64,000 nucleotides of DNA from Clostridia bacterium (GTDB lineage: Bacteria > Bacillota > Clostridia > Oscillospirales > Acutalibacteraceae), in contig JAQXZA010000034.1 of NCBI GenBank assembly GCA_029226955.1, forward strand, positions 1 through 64,000. Direction: 5' to 3'. Under the pieces are notes generated by a model that saw only the letters and a list, made by a program, of their open reading frames with translations, was not told the origin of the DNA and searched no databases. Below are positions 51,101-58,214 of the stretch, piece by piece. The position numbers were made by a program, and so were the translations under genes. How positions within the stretch are numbered: position 1 is the stretch's first letter; each line of letters opens with the position of its first letter.

Positions 51101-53206
51101 GCCTGTAAGAGTACCTTTGTAAAGGTCGTTTACGGAAATATCCGTTCCTTCTACATAGAAGTAGCCATTCTGTGTGTTTTTAGGTTTGATTTTTACACCC
51201 CAGAGATAAACATTTTCCTGTTCTTCTTTGGTAAGCTGACTGTTTTTAAGGTCGCTTTTAACAGAAATTATATCATCTCTATAGAAAATATTTTCTGAAA
51301 TAGTGTCTTTTTCGCCTTTTTTGGTATATGTAACACCACTGCCGTCTGCAAAATTAAGTCCGCCTATGTATTTAGCGTCCTTTTGTTTTGTTTTTTCGTA
51401 CTTTGTCGGACTTATGTAGGTTTTAGTGTACAGCCACGAGTCTTCATCACTTTTTTCCATAAAGTCCGACTCTTTACCATCATACGAGAGTCCGCTTACA
51501 AGTCGTACTTTTATCGGCAGTGCATACAGAGCCATATCACTGAAATGAGCCTTAGTATCTTTTGTATCATTTTCATAATAGGTTCCATAATGTATATACG
51601 GTACTTTGCGGTCACTGTCTTTCATATAATACTCCTGACTCCAATAACCCCACGAACCGCCTTTTTTATTAACAAGATAGTTATGGTCACCGAGTGCAAG
51701 ATATGTATAAAAGTCCGTATTGTAACCCGAATTCCAAAGAATACCTAAGAATCGTGTTTCAAAATATGTACCTCTGCACCAGTTTTCAACATCGTATCCC
51801 AACATACCGCTCATAGAGAGTATATCGGTATTATTATACGATTTCATTCTACAACTTGTCATTGTTGTGCCTGTACTGTTTTCAAGCTCAGCAAGTTTTT
51901 TGTATTTCCAGTAATTTATTTCATTTATTGTCGCTGTGTCAGCAGTCTTTGCATTAGCATTTGTCAATGCAAACAAAACCGGAACTTCTGAATTTATGAT
52001 AATGTCTGCCGTGTCGCTTGATGTAGAGTTGCTGTCCTCAACACGAACCTTGAAAGATACAGTACCGTTTTCGGGACGTTGGAGAATAGGAATTTCTACT
52101 TTTCTGTATTCCTGGTCGGCACTGAAAGAAAGTGATTCCGAAAAAGGATTATAGTATATTCCGCTTTCGGCTGTGCCTGAAATTGTGCTGATAACAGCCT
52201 CGCCCTGATGTGATATACCTTTTGTGCGGTGTATTGTAACAGTTACTTTATCCTCATTAGGATTTAAAATTATGCTGTCCTCGTCAATCACAAATTCCGA
52301 TTTGTCGTATTCGTCATTGTCCTTGATTACTACAAGTCCTGACGGGTTGTCCACAAGGTCAGCACCCTTTGCGTCGGTAAGCAAAAGCATTGCTATTTCG
52401 TCATCTTCGGCTTTGTCATCATCATTAACGATGAATTTCAGCTTTTTGTAGGTTTCACCCGGTGCAAAGGTAAGTTCACATTCAGCACCCGGCATTTCAG
52501 AATAGGCTTGGTTGTAGTATTCGGAAAGTTCCTCGTTTGTGAGTTCCGATTCCTCACCGCTGAGAGTTTTGTCTGTCCACGGTGTTTTGTCGGCTTTCTC
52601 GTCTGTGAGAAGTTCCTTTGCCGAACCCAAGTCAGTACCTACTTCATCTGTCGGAGAAAGTACGCTTTCCTCTGTTGATGTTTCGTCGTCAGTGTCGGGA
52701 TTTGCCTTGTTCGGTGTATCAGCTTCTGTTTCTGCTGATGTTTCGGCTGTTGAATTTTCGTCGTTGTTGATTACAGTTTCATTGCCGTCAAAAACAACAG
52801 GAACGTCCTGTGCCTCTTTAAGCTGTTCCTTGTAAAATCCCGAACCGTCTTCGGTTTTGAGTTCATCATCACCGAACCAACCCGGAATGGCTACTTTGTA
52901 GTCGTCGCCATAGTCGGCAGAGATGTCAACGGCTTTGAATTTTACAGTTGCCTCTTTGTCGGTATTTCCGGCACGGATAATGGCAAATTCAATACTGTCT
53001 GTGCCTTCCTGAACTTCAAGTCGTGGTTCAAGGAACGCAAAGACACCGTTTGGATAGGTTTCACTGTCCGCAAGGGATTTCAACGCACTTGCAATTCTTT
53101 CATCTGTGATTGAATCGCTGGCAAGAACTGTTGTCGGAACCGCTCCCGCAAGTATGCACGATGCAAGTACAACTGCTGTGGCTCGTTTGAAGATTTTAGA
53201 CTTCAT
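45137..53206 (-). CDS. Giant cell-surface protein with Calx-beta, CARDB, beta-propeller-like and wall-anchor regions
   Basis: 2689 residues. Signal peptide (KRATAVVLASCILAGAVPTTVLA). Calx-beta-like domains (~52-115 and ~230-420) split by an acidic Glu/Thr linker. An EF-hand/dockerin-like loop GDTNQDGYYSQAEVD lies near 989, and a carboxypeptidase-regulatory-like domain (~1070-1145). Tandem DEPAAPP repeats (~1375-1420). A region of repeated strand motifs (~1700-2130), possibly a beta-propeller. CARDB-like domains (~2265-2450), a BIG2-like domain (~2475-2580), a PSTE repeat stalk, and a C-terminal TNTGD plus hydrophobic helix and KRK tail. TNTGD resembles a sortase signal but departs from LPxTG. 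AGGAGG site. Probably an adhesin or matrix protein; ligand unknown. Confidence 0.85.
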   Translation of the reverse strand: MKSKIFKRATAVVLASCILAGAVPTTVLASDSITDERIASALKSLADSETYPNGVFAFLEPRLEVQEGTDSIEFAIIRAGNTDKEATVKFKAVDISADYGDDYKVAIPGWFGDDELKTEDGSGFYKEQLKEAQDVPVVFDGNETVINNDENSTAETSAETEADTPNKANPDTDDETSTEESVLSPTDEVGTDLGSAKELLTDEKADKTPWTDKTLSGEESELTNEELSEYYNQAYSEMPGAECELTFAPGETYKKLKFIVNDDDKAEDDEIAMLLLTDAKGADLVDNPSGLVVIKDNDEYDKSEFVIDEDSIILNPNEDKVTVTIHRTKGISHQGEAVISTISGTAESGIYYNPFSESLSFSADQEYRKVEIPILQRPENGTVSFKVRVEDSNSTSSDTADIIINSEVPVLFALTNANAKTADTATINEINYWKYKKLAELENSTGTTMTSCRMKSYNNTDILSMSGMLGYDVENWCRGTYFETRFLGILWNSGYNTDFYTYLALGDHNYLVNKKGGSWGYWSQEYYMKDSDRKVPYIHYGTYYENDTKDTKAHFSDMALYALPIKVRLVSGLSYDGKESDFMEKSDEDSWLYTKTYISPTKYEKTKQKDAKYIGGLNFADGSGVTYTKKGEKDTISENIFYRDDIISVKSDLKNSQLTKEEQENVYLWGVKIKPKNTQNGYFYVEGTDISVNDLYKGTLTGYYVNPTNGNISYGRIPLNIFKNSSQIQGHEAPFFEIRPVYRQKTAIVKFNVDSEDNIKIQNNTFKNGDIITMGKLDTVKYNVVPTDTKVILGYEWSAINYNNVSATSERLEKELYSKLYISSGNINVVNTDIQKALYKNYEDTIKDKPRVWGFEHNIQGNLSVTPSKLYVKNKSGGTGGNNSVGIININVTSRNSVISMTVNPAAESPQYQNKVIVTTADPNNAGNILTAKYKRTYKKVINGKVKTLCEGDVIKIDGYSLNTRYDFISVFKNEIDGKKYKIIWNDRTGDTNQDGYYSQAEVDALGEYYKNIDTKPMYGNFLNFISNIPIDRQLYYYVEAKPSSRNEGVISGTVYYDGKTVLENTKGEKSKKTPASSVEVVVNGMTTVTDENGRFEFTSTDFGNNEFYNVLFNNGSANWTANIQVGCPAEIVYEEYNTFNVTDLKASKIRIDKKVLNDYQYISNPIENPDINVNNNDQRYYFTFKVNSLSSLYSVGKVEAYLYSKDGKLKKTFNTELVKDSQDTYAISPTLNDDEKGKPEKGYYSFNPAKEGVSAGDYLTIRVFDQNDVGYVEHKSGIIFRQYLGAIAVINSFEAPYNGVIEYLGKADTFFDLGIFTRVDDETLSPTTEDKETGELVKTISCGWNTNWKGKYKDSKKKKEKPEDEAKALVKDEPAAPPAAEDSGDEPAAPPEAENSGDEPAAPPADVTDKDKENEAKELVDKESNQNKKSGKLTANYKIDLKFAFSITMRSSDKGEHWYFEDMVLTATLSSDAGAKYSYPTPIGVSVFVKGKINGDITGIIGVEKYRNHKLYFVNDPDSKEDPKIDLTAYTGMTDPNRKLTFYGGLKVRPSITIGVGAEVPLGIASLEINGTAAFDMTFDTRGTSKGDVTLSGKVMLELIGGLIKKEYNLGKYKYNMFDNSQVMSLRADGATYSRANNLLRQNNNDARYDVVTADDYTNKVSDNANDINTIKWNGKVNANGETVLETPVYPDAEPYIENISGNRQFMLWIDDSLAGVDEESYNNTSVAYSICKDGVWSEPKMIDETSTFDVTPYLYKIDDDRLLILWSDISLAEDDPVETANSSCIKACFFDATTNTFSKITQVTKSTAADIVADYSPKVAYSVVNDKKYLMVSYCKDEYKKAVSDEEVTVGDLINPYQTIAYRFYDFDKEEWVDTYSGDTADKLSVLTKAQKADFEKNWYGQHFVDFSKYVYVDESNISDGNGGWTEKPNSEDVKLTGIGKDYAIRSFDTIGYDDKAIFAFCIDVDGNAETTEDQDVFLKVYDRTLNKEYPAIRVTNDNTQQSNVSLVSDGLGGINLFYLDNGNIAEYDVAQLIDNGLTMKAQDGTEVLIFDKSFANYNQPKIIHQADENNPVTSFSATLTDDVNIYITWTEYGVSYKDGIDHNSDEATKPEHQYIEHQIHLITNNIDVNAVPLYDENNQPLIYPEKDNDGNTIDYKTVKDINGLTGIVNAGDQMIKYVKSEHWTDDIQITDEQDANHSGIDATVTDDNILRFVYLNAPSTILTDEQNGNKYRGLDEDNPTLCVRDFDLSQPKYSVEIDNLDNIISGQTNTNVAVNVTNKNASFGRDVEIQLYCDNEKLGSNTISSINGGVTETVYINCDIPENIDGKKLKAVVVVDGKEICSTEETLAYADNWAIESVDTEFVDRNTVKLTANVYNNGEEKSSGLVLHTELNGKETTDSEPFDLEIGETKTVVWTVPVKDSDFEVSTLDDGSVQEKATITVKSSANDVDVAVIRSASKELVDAAANIKDIEFSDFASGEKLDTDIKLGTDSLLELDTNGIFNSDTENGIDVRYVSSDESVVKLINNFVRPVSKGKATITVMYAPKSDSIVCIDDKNSVTIDNWNEIPSSLIKTKTLTVEVTDAVTPDEPSVEPSEPSTEPSTEPSTEPSTEPSIEPSQSEPTSSDTPTSSTEPTNSDVSENTSNSQSSGTTNTGDATPLFPLFITVLAAAGLAALCFTGKRKSYKK
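45280..45440 (-). repeat. PSTE-type tandem repeat (wall-spanning stalk)
   Basis: In-frame 12-bp repeat encoding P-S-T-E units (GGTTCAGTTGAA and variants). Copy number is likely to vary between strains. Confidence 0.85.
48985..49095 (-). repeat. In-frame tandem repeat encoding GDEPAAPP units
   Basis: Three near-identical units of about 39 bp (GGAGGTGCAGCGGGTTCRTC) encode Ala/Pro-rich acidic segments of the surface protein. Confidence 0.85.
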
Positions 53207-53322
53207 TGTTTTTCCTCCTTGTTTTTAAGATTTATATATATAAAAAACGTGCAAACTTTCAAAAAATCATAGATAAGTTTAAAACTTTTATGATTTTTTG
53301 TATTTGCTTGTTTAACATAAAT

Positions 53323-53353
53323 ATTATACCAACAGAAGTGCAACAGAAGTGCA
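53323..53353 (-). promoter_or_regulatory. Promoter of the surface protein gene with an 11-bp direct repeat
   Basis: Reverse strand TGGTATAAT (extended -10). The -35 region is two exact copies of GTTGCACTTCT, a possible activator or repressor site. The leader is about 110 nt. Confidence 0.5.
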
Positions 53354-53416
53354 ACAAAATAAAAACTTTTTTCAAAAATATTACATAAATTATGCCTGAA
53401 ATTATATAAAAATCCT

Positions 53417-53445
53417 TTGCGTATTGCTGAAAAATGTGATAATAT
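53417..53445 (+). promoter_or_regulatory. ydcF-like gene promoter (TTGCGT-17-TAATAT)
   Basis: TTGCGT at 53417-53422 and TAATAT at 53440-53445. Confidence 0.55.
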
Positions 53446-53483
53446 AAACTAAAAATTACGATAACGGAACAGGAGGTCAAAAA

Positions 53484-54257
53484 ATGTCGGAAAAGAAAAA
53501 AATAATCGGTACAATATTCAGAATTTTGCTTATATGTGTTTCTTTTTTTATGATAGGCTGGTACATAATTTCCGCAATAGTTACAATCGGCAGTATATCA
53601 GGAATAATATTTTTTACCTGTACAGCATTGAGCGGTATTTTTTCAAAACAGTTTTTTATGCTTACGGATAAAATAAAATCCAACAAAATCGGAAAAATAA
53701 TATTCAGAGTGGTAACGGCTCTTTTTGCGGCGGCAATGATTTTTGTTGCTGTTGAACTTGGTGCAATGGTTTATGGTGCTTGTCGTACTCCTGATGAAAA
53801 TTCAACGCTTGTTGTGCTTGGCTGTCAGGTAAACGGCACAAATCCGAGCAAAATGCTGAGAATAAGACTTGAAACGGCTTATGACTATCTTGTTGAAAAT
53901 CCCGACACAAAATGTATTGTTTCGGGCGGAAAAGGCTCAAACGAGAGAATAAGCGAGGCACAGTGTATGTATAACTGGCTTACGGCAAAGGGAATTTCTG
54001 CCGACAGAATTTATATGGAGGACAAATCCACAAACACTGACGAAAATATTGAATTTTCAAAACAAATTATCGAACAGGAAAATCTCAATAAAAGTCTTGC
54101 AATAGTGACGGACGGTTTTCACGAGTTCCGTGCGTCGATTATAGCATTAAAGCACGGTTGTTCAAGCGGAGCGGTTTCTGCACCTACACCGTTTTATCTT
54201 GCGGCGAATTTCACCACAAGGGAATTGTTTGCATTTGCCGCAGAAATACTGCTGTAA
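53484..54257 (+). CDS. YdcF/DUF218 family protein
   Basis: 257 residues. Three N-terminal helices (roughly residues 7-28, 33-55 and 75-97), then a DUF218 domain (~105-250). Marks are LVVLGCQVNGTNPSKMLRIRLETAYDYL, CIVSGGKGSNERISEAQCM, RIYMEDKSTNTDENIEFSK and IVTDGFHEFRASI. Members such as SanA and YdcF influence envelope permeability and vancomycin sensitivity; the chemistry is unclear. A GGAGGTC site precedes the ATG. The metA promoter follows. Confidence 0.88.
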   Translation: MSEKKKIIGTIFRILLICVSFFMIGWYIISAIVTIGSISGIIFFTCTALSGIFSKQFFMLTDKIKSNKIGKIIFRVVTALFAAAMIFVAVELGAMVYGACRTPDENSTLVVLGCQVNGTNPSKMLRIRLETAYDYLVENPDTKCIVSGGKGSNERISEAQCMYNWLTAKGISADRIYMEDKSTNTDENIEFSKQIIEQENLNKSLAIVTDGFHEFRASIIALKHGCSSGAVSAPTPFYLAANFTTRELFAFAAEILL

Positions 54258-54294
54258 AACGGCAGAATCTTCACTTTTTGCAAAAATATTACGA

Positions 54295-54323
54295 TTGAAA
54301 TTTGCACAATAATGTGTTAAAAT
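54295..54323 (+). promoter_or_regulatory. metA promoter (TTGAAA-17-TAAAAT)
   Basis: TTGAAA at 54295-54300 and TAAAAT at 54318-54323. It falls inside the 5' part of the track ORF, so translation starts at the later ATG (54374). The leader of about 45 nt excludes a SAM riboswitch. Confidence 0.75.
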
Positions 54324-54373
54324 TAAATTTCAGCCGAAAAACATACGCTATAACCGAAAGAAGTGTAATAAAG

Positions 54374-55300
54374 ATGCCTATAAGAATACAGAGCGAACTT
54401 CCGGCATTCAAGACGCTTGAATCCGAAAATATATTTGTAATGACACCCGAAAGGGCTATGTCACAGGACATAAGACCGCTTAAAATTATAATTTTAAATC
54501 TTATGCCCACAAAAATTGCAACCGAAACACAGCTTTTAAGACTTCTGGGAAACAGTCCTTTACAGGTTGATGTTGAACTTTTGCAAACGGTCACACACGT
54601 TTCAAAAAATACACCACAGGAACATCTCACGACATTTTACAAAACCTTTGATGAAGTCAAAGACCAGTTTTTTGACGGAATGATAATAACTGGTGCACCT
54701 GTTGAACTTATGCCTTATGAAGAAGTTGACTACTGGGACGAATTGTGCGAAATTATGGAGTGGTCAACTCACAATGTTTACAGCACACTGCATATATGCT
54801 GGGGAGCACAGGCAGGTCTTTATTATCATTACGGTATTCCGAAATATAACCTTGATGAAAAACTTTCGGGTGTTTATGTTCACAGAATACACGACGTGTT
54901 TCACCCTCTTATGCGTGGCTTTGACGACAAGATACTTATGCCACATTCACGCTATACGGGTGTTCACCGTTCCGAAATACGAAAACACGATGATTTGCTT
55001 ATTCTTGCGTCGTCAAACATTGCCGGTGTTGCGATTGTTGCCAACAAAAACGGCAGACAGTTCTTTGTGATGGGACACGCTGAATATGACCGCAACACGC
55101 TTGCAAACGAATATTTCCGTGACAGAAACAAAGGCTTGAAACCGCAACTTCCTTATAATTATTTTCCCGGAAACGACCCGGCGTCAATTCCTATGCTCAC
55201 TTGGCGTAGCTATGCGACAATACTATATTCAAACTGGCTGAATTATTATGTTTATCAGCAGACGCCGTATAATCTTTCTGACATTAAATCTTTCAAATAA
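54374..55300 (+). CDS. metA: Homoserine O-acetyltransferase (MetA type)
   Basis: 308 residues. Activates homoserine for methionine synthesis. From the start [11 protein letters not shown], the catalytic Cys142 falls in HICWGAQAG, His235/Glu237 in GHAEYD, and residue 111 is Glu (GAPVE). In characterised MetA enzymes Glu111 selects acetyl-CoA and Gly111 (GAPLG in E. coli) selects succinyl-CoA, so this enzyme is predicted to be an acetyltransferase despite names given by homology. Homoserine would come from hom at 9 kb. The ribosome binding site is weak (GAAAGAAG). Confidence 0.94.
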   Translation: MPIRIQSELPAFKTLESENIFVMTPERAMSQDIRPLKIIILNLMPTKIATETQLLRLLGNSPLQVDVELLQTVTHVSKNTPQEHLTTFYKTFDEVKDQFFDGMIITGAPVELMPYEEVDYWDELCEIMEWSTHNVYSTLHICWGAQAGLYYHYGIPKYNLDEKLSGVYVHRIHDVFHPLMRGFDDKILMPHSRYTGVHRSEIRKHDDLLILASSNIAGVAIVANKNGRQFFVMGHAEYDRNTLANEYFRDRNKGLKPQLPYNYFPGNDPASIPMLTWRSYATILYSNWLNYYVYQQTPYNLSDIKSFK

Positions 55301-55311
55301 AATTTTCCGTT

Positions 55312-55364
55312 CATAAAACCCCTTTTCAATCTAATACTAATACTATATATAAAAAGGGGGTTGG
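55312..55364 (+). promoter_or_regulatory. Inverted repeat burying the ribosome binding site of the small ORF
   Basis: AACCCCTTTT (about 55318-55327) can pair with AAAAAGGGGGTT (about 55350-55362), which contains the Shine-Dalgarno AAGGGGG. Possible translational switch. It may also be the metA terminator, although no T run follows. Confidence 0.45.
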
Positions 55365-55369
55365 TCTGT

Positions 55370-55555
55370 ATGAAAAAGCCACTGCACAGTTATGGCGGTT
55401 ACGAAAATTTTTATACTTCCGACAATTCAGATACAGTCGGGGAGGACGATTTTTACGGTGTAGATGATTATGTTTATTTTCTTTCAAACGGAATGTCCGA
55501 CAACGAAAAAATAGACGCATATAATTATTTCTGTGAATATCCTGACGAACAGTAA
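55370..55555 (+). CDS. Small acidic hypothetical protein
   Basis: 61 residues, rich in Asp, Tyr, Asn and Ser, with no hydrophobic helix (SYGGYENFYTSDNSD, then DDYVYFLSNGMSDNEK). The ATG at 55370 follows AAGGGGG by about 10 bp; the track start is three codons earlier. A codon-like pattern and a good ribosome binding site support a real gene, but no family is recognised. Confidence 0.55.
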   Translation: MKKPLHSYGGYENFYTSDNSDTVGEDDFYGVDDYVYFLSNGMSDNEKIDAYNYFCEYPDEQ

Positions 55556-55604
55556 AATACAGCAGACACCTACACTTTGTATTTATACTTCACTTAAAAA
55601 TTTC

Positions 55605-55636
55605 TTGACAAGCATTGACAATTATGTTATTATAAT
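55605..55636 (+). promoter_or_regulatory. rplU operon promoter (TTGACA-17-TATTAT/TATAAT)
   Basis: TTGACA at 55605-55610 with TATTAT at 55628-55633, overlapping TATAAT at 55631-55636. A second TTGACA lies at 55615. Confidence 0.8.
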
Positions 55637-55716
55637 TAAGCCGCTTATTGTGGGCTTGTGTAAGTGAGAATTTCTCCGCCCGTCAGTAGCGAGTTTAATA
55701 ACAGGTAGGTGCCGAA
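55637..55716 (+). ncRNA. Candidate L21 leader (ribosomal autoregulatory element)
   Basis: An ~80-nt leader between the promoter and rplU with GCCGC...GGGC, CCGCCCGTCAGTAGCGAG and AGGTAGGTGCCG segments. Its position and length fit the Firmicute L21 leader (Rfam family of that name), thought to respond to L21. Assigned by position and partial sequence likeness only. Confidence 0.55.
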
Positions 55717-56025
55717 ATGTACGCAGTAATTGAAACAGGCGGAAAGCAGTACAAGGTTTCTAACGGTGACGTTGTATTTGTTGAAAAGCTTGACGCAGAA
55801 AATGATTCATCAGTTGACTTCAAGGTTGTTGCAGTCAGCACAGATGACGGCTTCAAGGTAGGTGCTCCTTACGTTGAGGGTGCAAAGGTAACAGGTAAGG
55901 TTATCAAAACAGCTAAATCAAAGAAGATCACAGTATTTACTTACAAGCCTAAAAAGAGCGAGAAACGCAAAATGGGTCACAGACAGTATTATACTAAGGT
56001 TCAGATCGAATCAATTCAGGCATAA
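55717..56025 (+). CDS. rplU: 50S ribosomal protein L21
   Basis: 102 residues, normal length. Starts [14 protein letters not shown] and ends with the [13 protein letters not shown] signature; the basic KPKKSEKRK stretch binds 23S rRNA. First gene of the rplU-prp-rpmA operon; its TAA overlaps the next ATG (TAATG). Confidence 0.98.
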   Translation: MYAVIETGGKQYKVSNGDVVFVEKLDAENDSSVDFKVVAVSTDDGFKVGAPYVEGAKVTGKVIKTAKSKKITVFTYKPKKSEKRKMGHRQYYTKVQIESIQA

Positions 56026-56345
56026 TGATAAACGCAGAATTTTTTGTTGACAAAAACAAAAACTTTCTCGGTTTTCATATAAGCGGTCATTCCGGAATGG
56101 CTGAGTCGGGCAGTGACATAATATGTGCGTTTGTATCTTCCGCAGCATATATGGCGGCGAATACAATTACCGACATTATTCACGCAAAGGCAACGGCTGA
56201 GGACAGTGACGGCGATATGTACGTTATGGTTGACAAAAATGACGCAGACTTGTGTCAGGATATTCTCGCAGGATTAAAGCTCCATCTCGTCAATACAGAG
56301 GAGCAGTATCCGCAGTATTTACAGGTAAATTTTACGGAGGTGTAA
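56025..56345 (+). CDS. prp: Ribosomal-processing cysteine protease Prp
   Basis: 106 residues. Cleaves the N-terminal extension of L27 in Firmicutes and their relatives. The catalytic His lies in [14 protein letters not shown] and the catalytic Cys in [13 protein letters not shown]. Encoded between L21 and L27 with overlapping or 4-bp spacing, the usual arrangement. The L27 gene that follows carries the matching cleavage motif. Confidence 0.93.
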   Translation: MINAEFFVDKNKNFLGFHISGHSGMAESGSDIICAFVSSAAYMAANTITDIIHAKATAEDSDGDMYVMVDKNDADLCQDILAGLKLHLVNTEEQYPQYLQVNFTEV

Positions 56346-56349
56346 AGTA

Positions 56350-56634
56350 ATGCTTAAAATCAATGTTCAGTTGTTTGCTCATAAAAAGGGCGGCGGTTCT
56401 ACAAAAAACGGTCGTGATTCAGAATCAAAGCGTCTTGGTGCAAAACGTGCAGACGGTCAGTTTGTTCTTGCAGGAAACATTCTTGTAAAACAGCGTGGAA
56501 CACACATTCATCCGGGCAACAATGTAGGTCGTGGATCAGATGATACACTTTTTGCTCTTGTTGATGGTAACGTTAAGTATGAGCGTGTAGGTCGTGATCG
56601 CAAACAGGTTTCAGTTTACGCTGTTGAACAGTAA
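56350..56634 (+). CDS. rpmA: 50S ribosomal protein L27 with a cleavable N-terminal extension
   Basis: 94 residues. Begins [20 protein letters not shown]. The first nine residues (to LFA) are the extension removed by Prp before assembly; the mature N-terminus would reach the peptidyl transferase centre. The conserved [13 protein letters not shown] and [10 protein letters not shown] follow. The family motif is usually LQFFA, here VQLFA. Cleaved by the product of the preceding gene. Confidence 0.97.
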   Translation: MLKINVQLFAHKKGGGSTKNGRDSESKRLGAKRADGQFVLAGNILVKQRGTHIHPGNNVGRGSDDTLFALVDGNVKYERVGRDRKQVSVYAVEQ

Positions 56635-56650
56635 TAACAAAAAACCATTC

Positions 56651-56683
56651 AGAGCTTCGGTGTTCTTGCCGAGGCTCTTTTTA
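56651..56683 (+). terminator. rplU-prp-rpmA terminator
   Basis: Stem AGAGCTTCGG/CCGAGGCTCT followed by TTTTTAA. Confidence 0.92.
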
Positions 56684-56709
56684 ATGCGTAATTCGTAATG
56701 CGTAATTAT
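56683..56709. repeat. Heptamer array, ATGCGTA/ATTCGTA family
   Basis: ATGCGTA ATTCGTA ATGCGTA ATTATTATGACCG. The 3' flank TTATGACCG is shared with the GTGGAGT arrays after valS and leuB. Confidence 0.88.
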
Positions 56710-56877
56710 TATGACCGTAAGTGTATATGTTAAGTTTGGTTTATGATAAATTCGGTTATGTTGTGGAAATATTATAATGAATGATGACTATTGAATAATT
56801 TTTGTTATCACAGGTGTGTAGCACTTATGAATTTATGGGGCGGAAACAGACTAACGACTGACATTAACTGTAAACGC

Positions 56878-56909
56878 AATTACGAATTACGAATTACGCA
56901 TTACGAATT
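56878..56909. repeat. Heptamer array, ATTACGA family, just upstream of obg
   Basis: ATTACGA ATTACGA ATTACGC ATTACGA ATTTT, ending about 6 bp before the obg ribosome binding site. Preceded by GGGGCGGAAA...AACGCAATTACG, as at 38.64 kb. Confidence 0.9.
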
Positions 56910-56928
56910 TTAAAAAGGGGTGTTTAAG

Positions 56929-58200
56929 ATGTTTGTTGATATTGCGAAAATTTCAATAAAAGCGGGGGACGGCGGCGACGGTGCTGTGGCATTCCACAGG
57001 GAAAAATACGTTGCGTCGGGAGGTCCTGACGGTGGTGACGGCGGAAAAGGCGGAGATATTGTCTTTGTCGCTGACGATAACCTTTCAACGCTTGCGGATT
57101 TCAGATATAAAAGAAAATATGCGGCACAAAAGGGCGAAAACGGCAAGGGCGGTCGCTGTTACGGAAAAAAAGCTCCCGACCTTGTTATCAGAGTGCCGAG
57201 AGGTACGGTTATACGTGAGATTTCAAGCGGCAGAATACTTGCGGATATTTCCGACGATAAGCCTGTTGTTGTCGCAAAAGGCGGCAAGGGCGGCTGGGGA
57301 AATATCCACTTTGCAACACCTACACGTCAGACTCCACGTTTTGCAAAACCGGGACTTCCGGGTGAATCATACGATGTACAGCTTGAATTAAAACTTCTTG
57401 CTGATGTCGGTCTTATCGGTTATCCAAACGTTGGAAAATCCACGCTTATTTCTGTTGTGAGTGAGGCAAAACCTGTTATCGCAAACTATCACTTTACAAC
57501 GATAACTCCCGTATTGGGCGTTGTGAGAATGGGCGAGGAGTCGTCGTTTGTAATGGCGGATATTCCCGGACTTATCGAAGGTGCGGGCGAGGGAGTAGGA
57601 CTCGGACATCAGTTTTTGCGTCACGTTGAACGCTGTCGCCTGTTGGTGCATATTGTTGACGTTTCGGGCAGTGAGGGACGAGATCCGAAACAGGATTTCA
57701 GAACCATAAACGAGGAACTTAAAAAATTCAATCCCGAACTTGCAAAACGTCCTATGATTGTTGCCGGAAACAAATGCGACCTTACAGACGATGAAACAGT
57801 TGAGGATTTCAGAAAATTCATTGAAGAACAGGGATATGAATTTTTTCCGATTATGGCGGCTATTGCGTATGAAGTTGAACCGCTGCTGAAATGTATTCAG
57901 GAAAAACTCTCAAAATTGCCGCCTATTGTACGTTATGAGGCTGAACCTGTACCCGTACTTTCAGAAAATGAAATAGGCAAACAGGAAGTTAAAATCACAA
58001 ACAATGACGGTGTGTTCTTTGTTGAGGGAGAATGGCTGTACAGATTTTTACGCACAATCAATTTTGATGATTCGGAGTCATTACAGTATTTTCAGCGTGT
58101 ACTCATCAGTTCGGGAGTAATTGACGCATTGCGTAAAGCCGGAATACACGAGGGCGACACCGTAAGTATGTATGATGTCGAGTTTGATTTTGTCGAATAA
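56929..58200 (+). CDS. obg: GTPase Obg
   Basis: 423 residues. Essential GTPase in 50S ribosome assembly and stringent control. Order: Gly-rich Obg fold (KAGDGGDGAVAFHREK, GGPDGGDGGKGGD) to ~155; G domain with P-loop GYPNVGKST, G3 DIPGLIEGA and G4 NKCD; and an extra C-terminal OCT domain (~340-423, EWLYRFLRTINFDDSESLQYF) as in Gram-positive Obg. The start was moved to the ATG at 56929 (site AAAAGGGG). Upstream of mrnC by 14 bp. Confidence 0.97.
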   Translation: MFVDIAKISIKAGDGGDGAVAFHREKYVASGGPDGGDGGKGGDIVFVADDNLSTLADFRYKRKYAAQKGENGKGGRCYGKKAPDLVIRVPRGTVIREISSGRILADISDDKPVVVAKGGKGGWGNIHFATPTRQTPRFAKPGLPGESYDVQLELKLLADVGLIGYPNVGKSTLISVVSEAKPVIANYHFTTITPVLGVVRMGEESSFVMADIPGLIEGAGEGVGLGHQFLRHVERCRLLVHIVDVSGSEGRDPKQDFRTINEELKKFNPELAKRPMIVAGNKCDLTDDETVEDFRKFIEEQGYEFFPIMAAIAYEVEPLLKCIQEKLSKLPPIVRYEAEPVPVLSENEIGKQEVKITNNDGVFFVEGEWLYRFLRTINFDDSESLQYFQRVLISSGVIDALRKAGIHEGDTVSMYDVEFDFVE

Positions 58201-58214
58201 CGGAGGTTGAAAAT

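Noticed and set aside
54258-54373. SAM riboswitch before metA
   Set aside because: The promoter at 54295-54323 leaves a leader of about 45 nt with no suitable structure.
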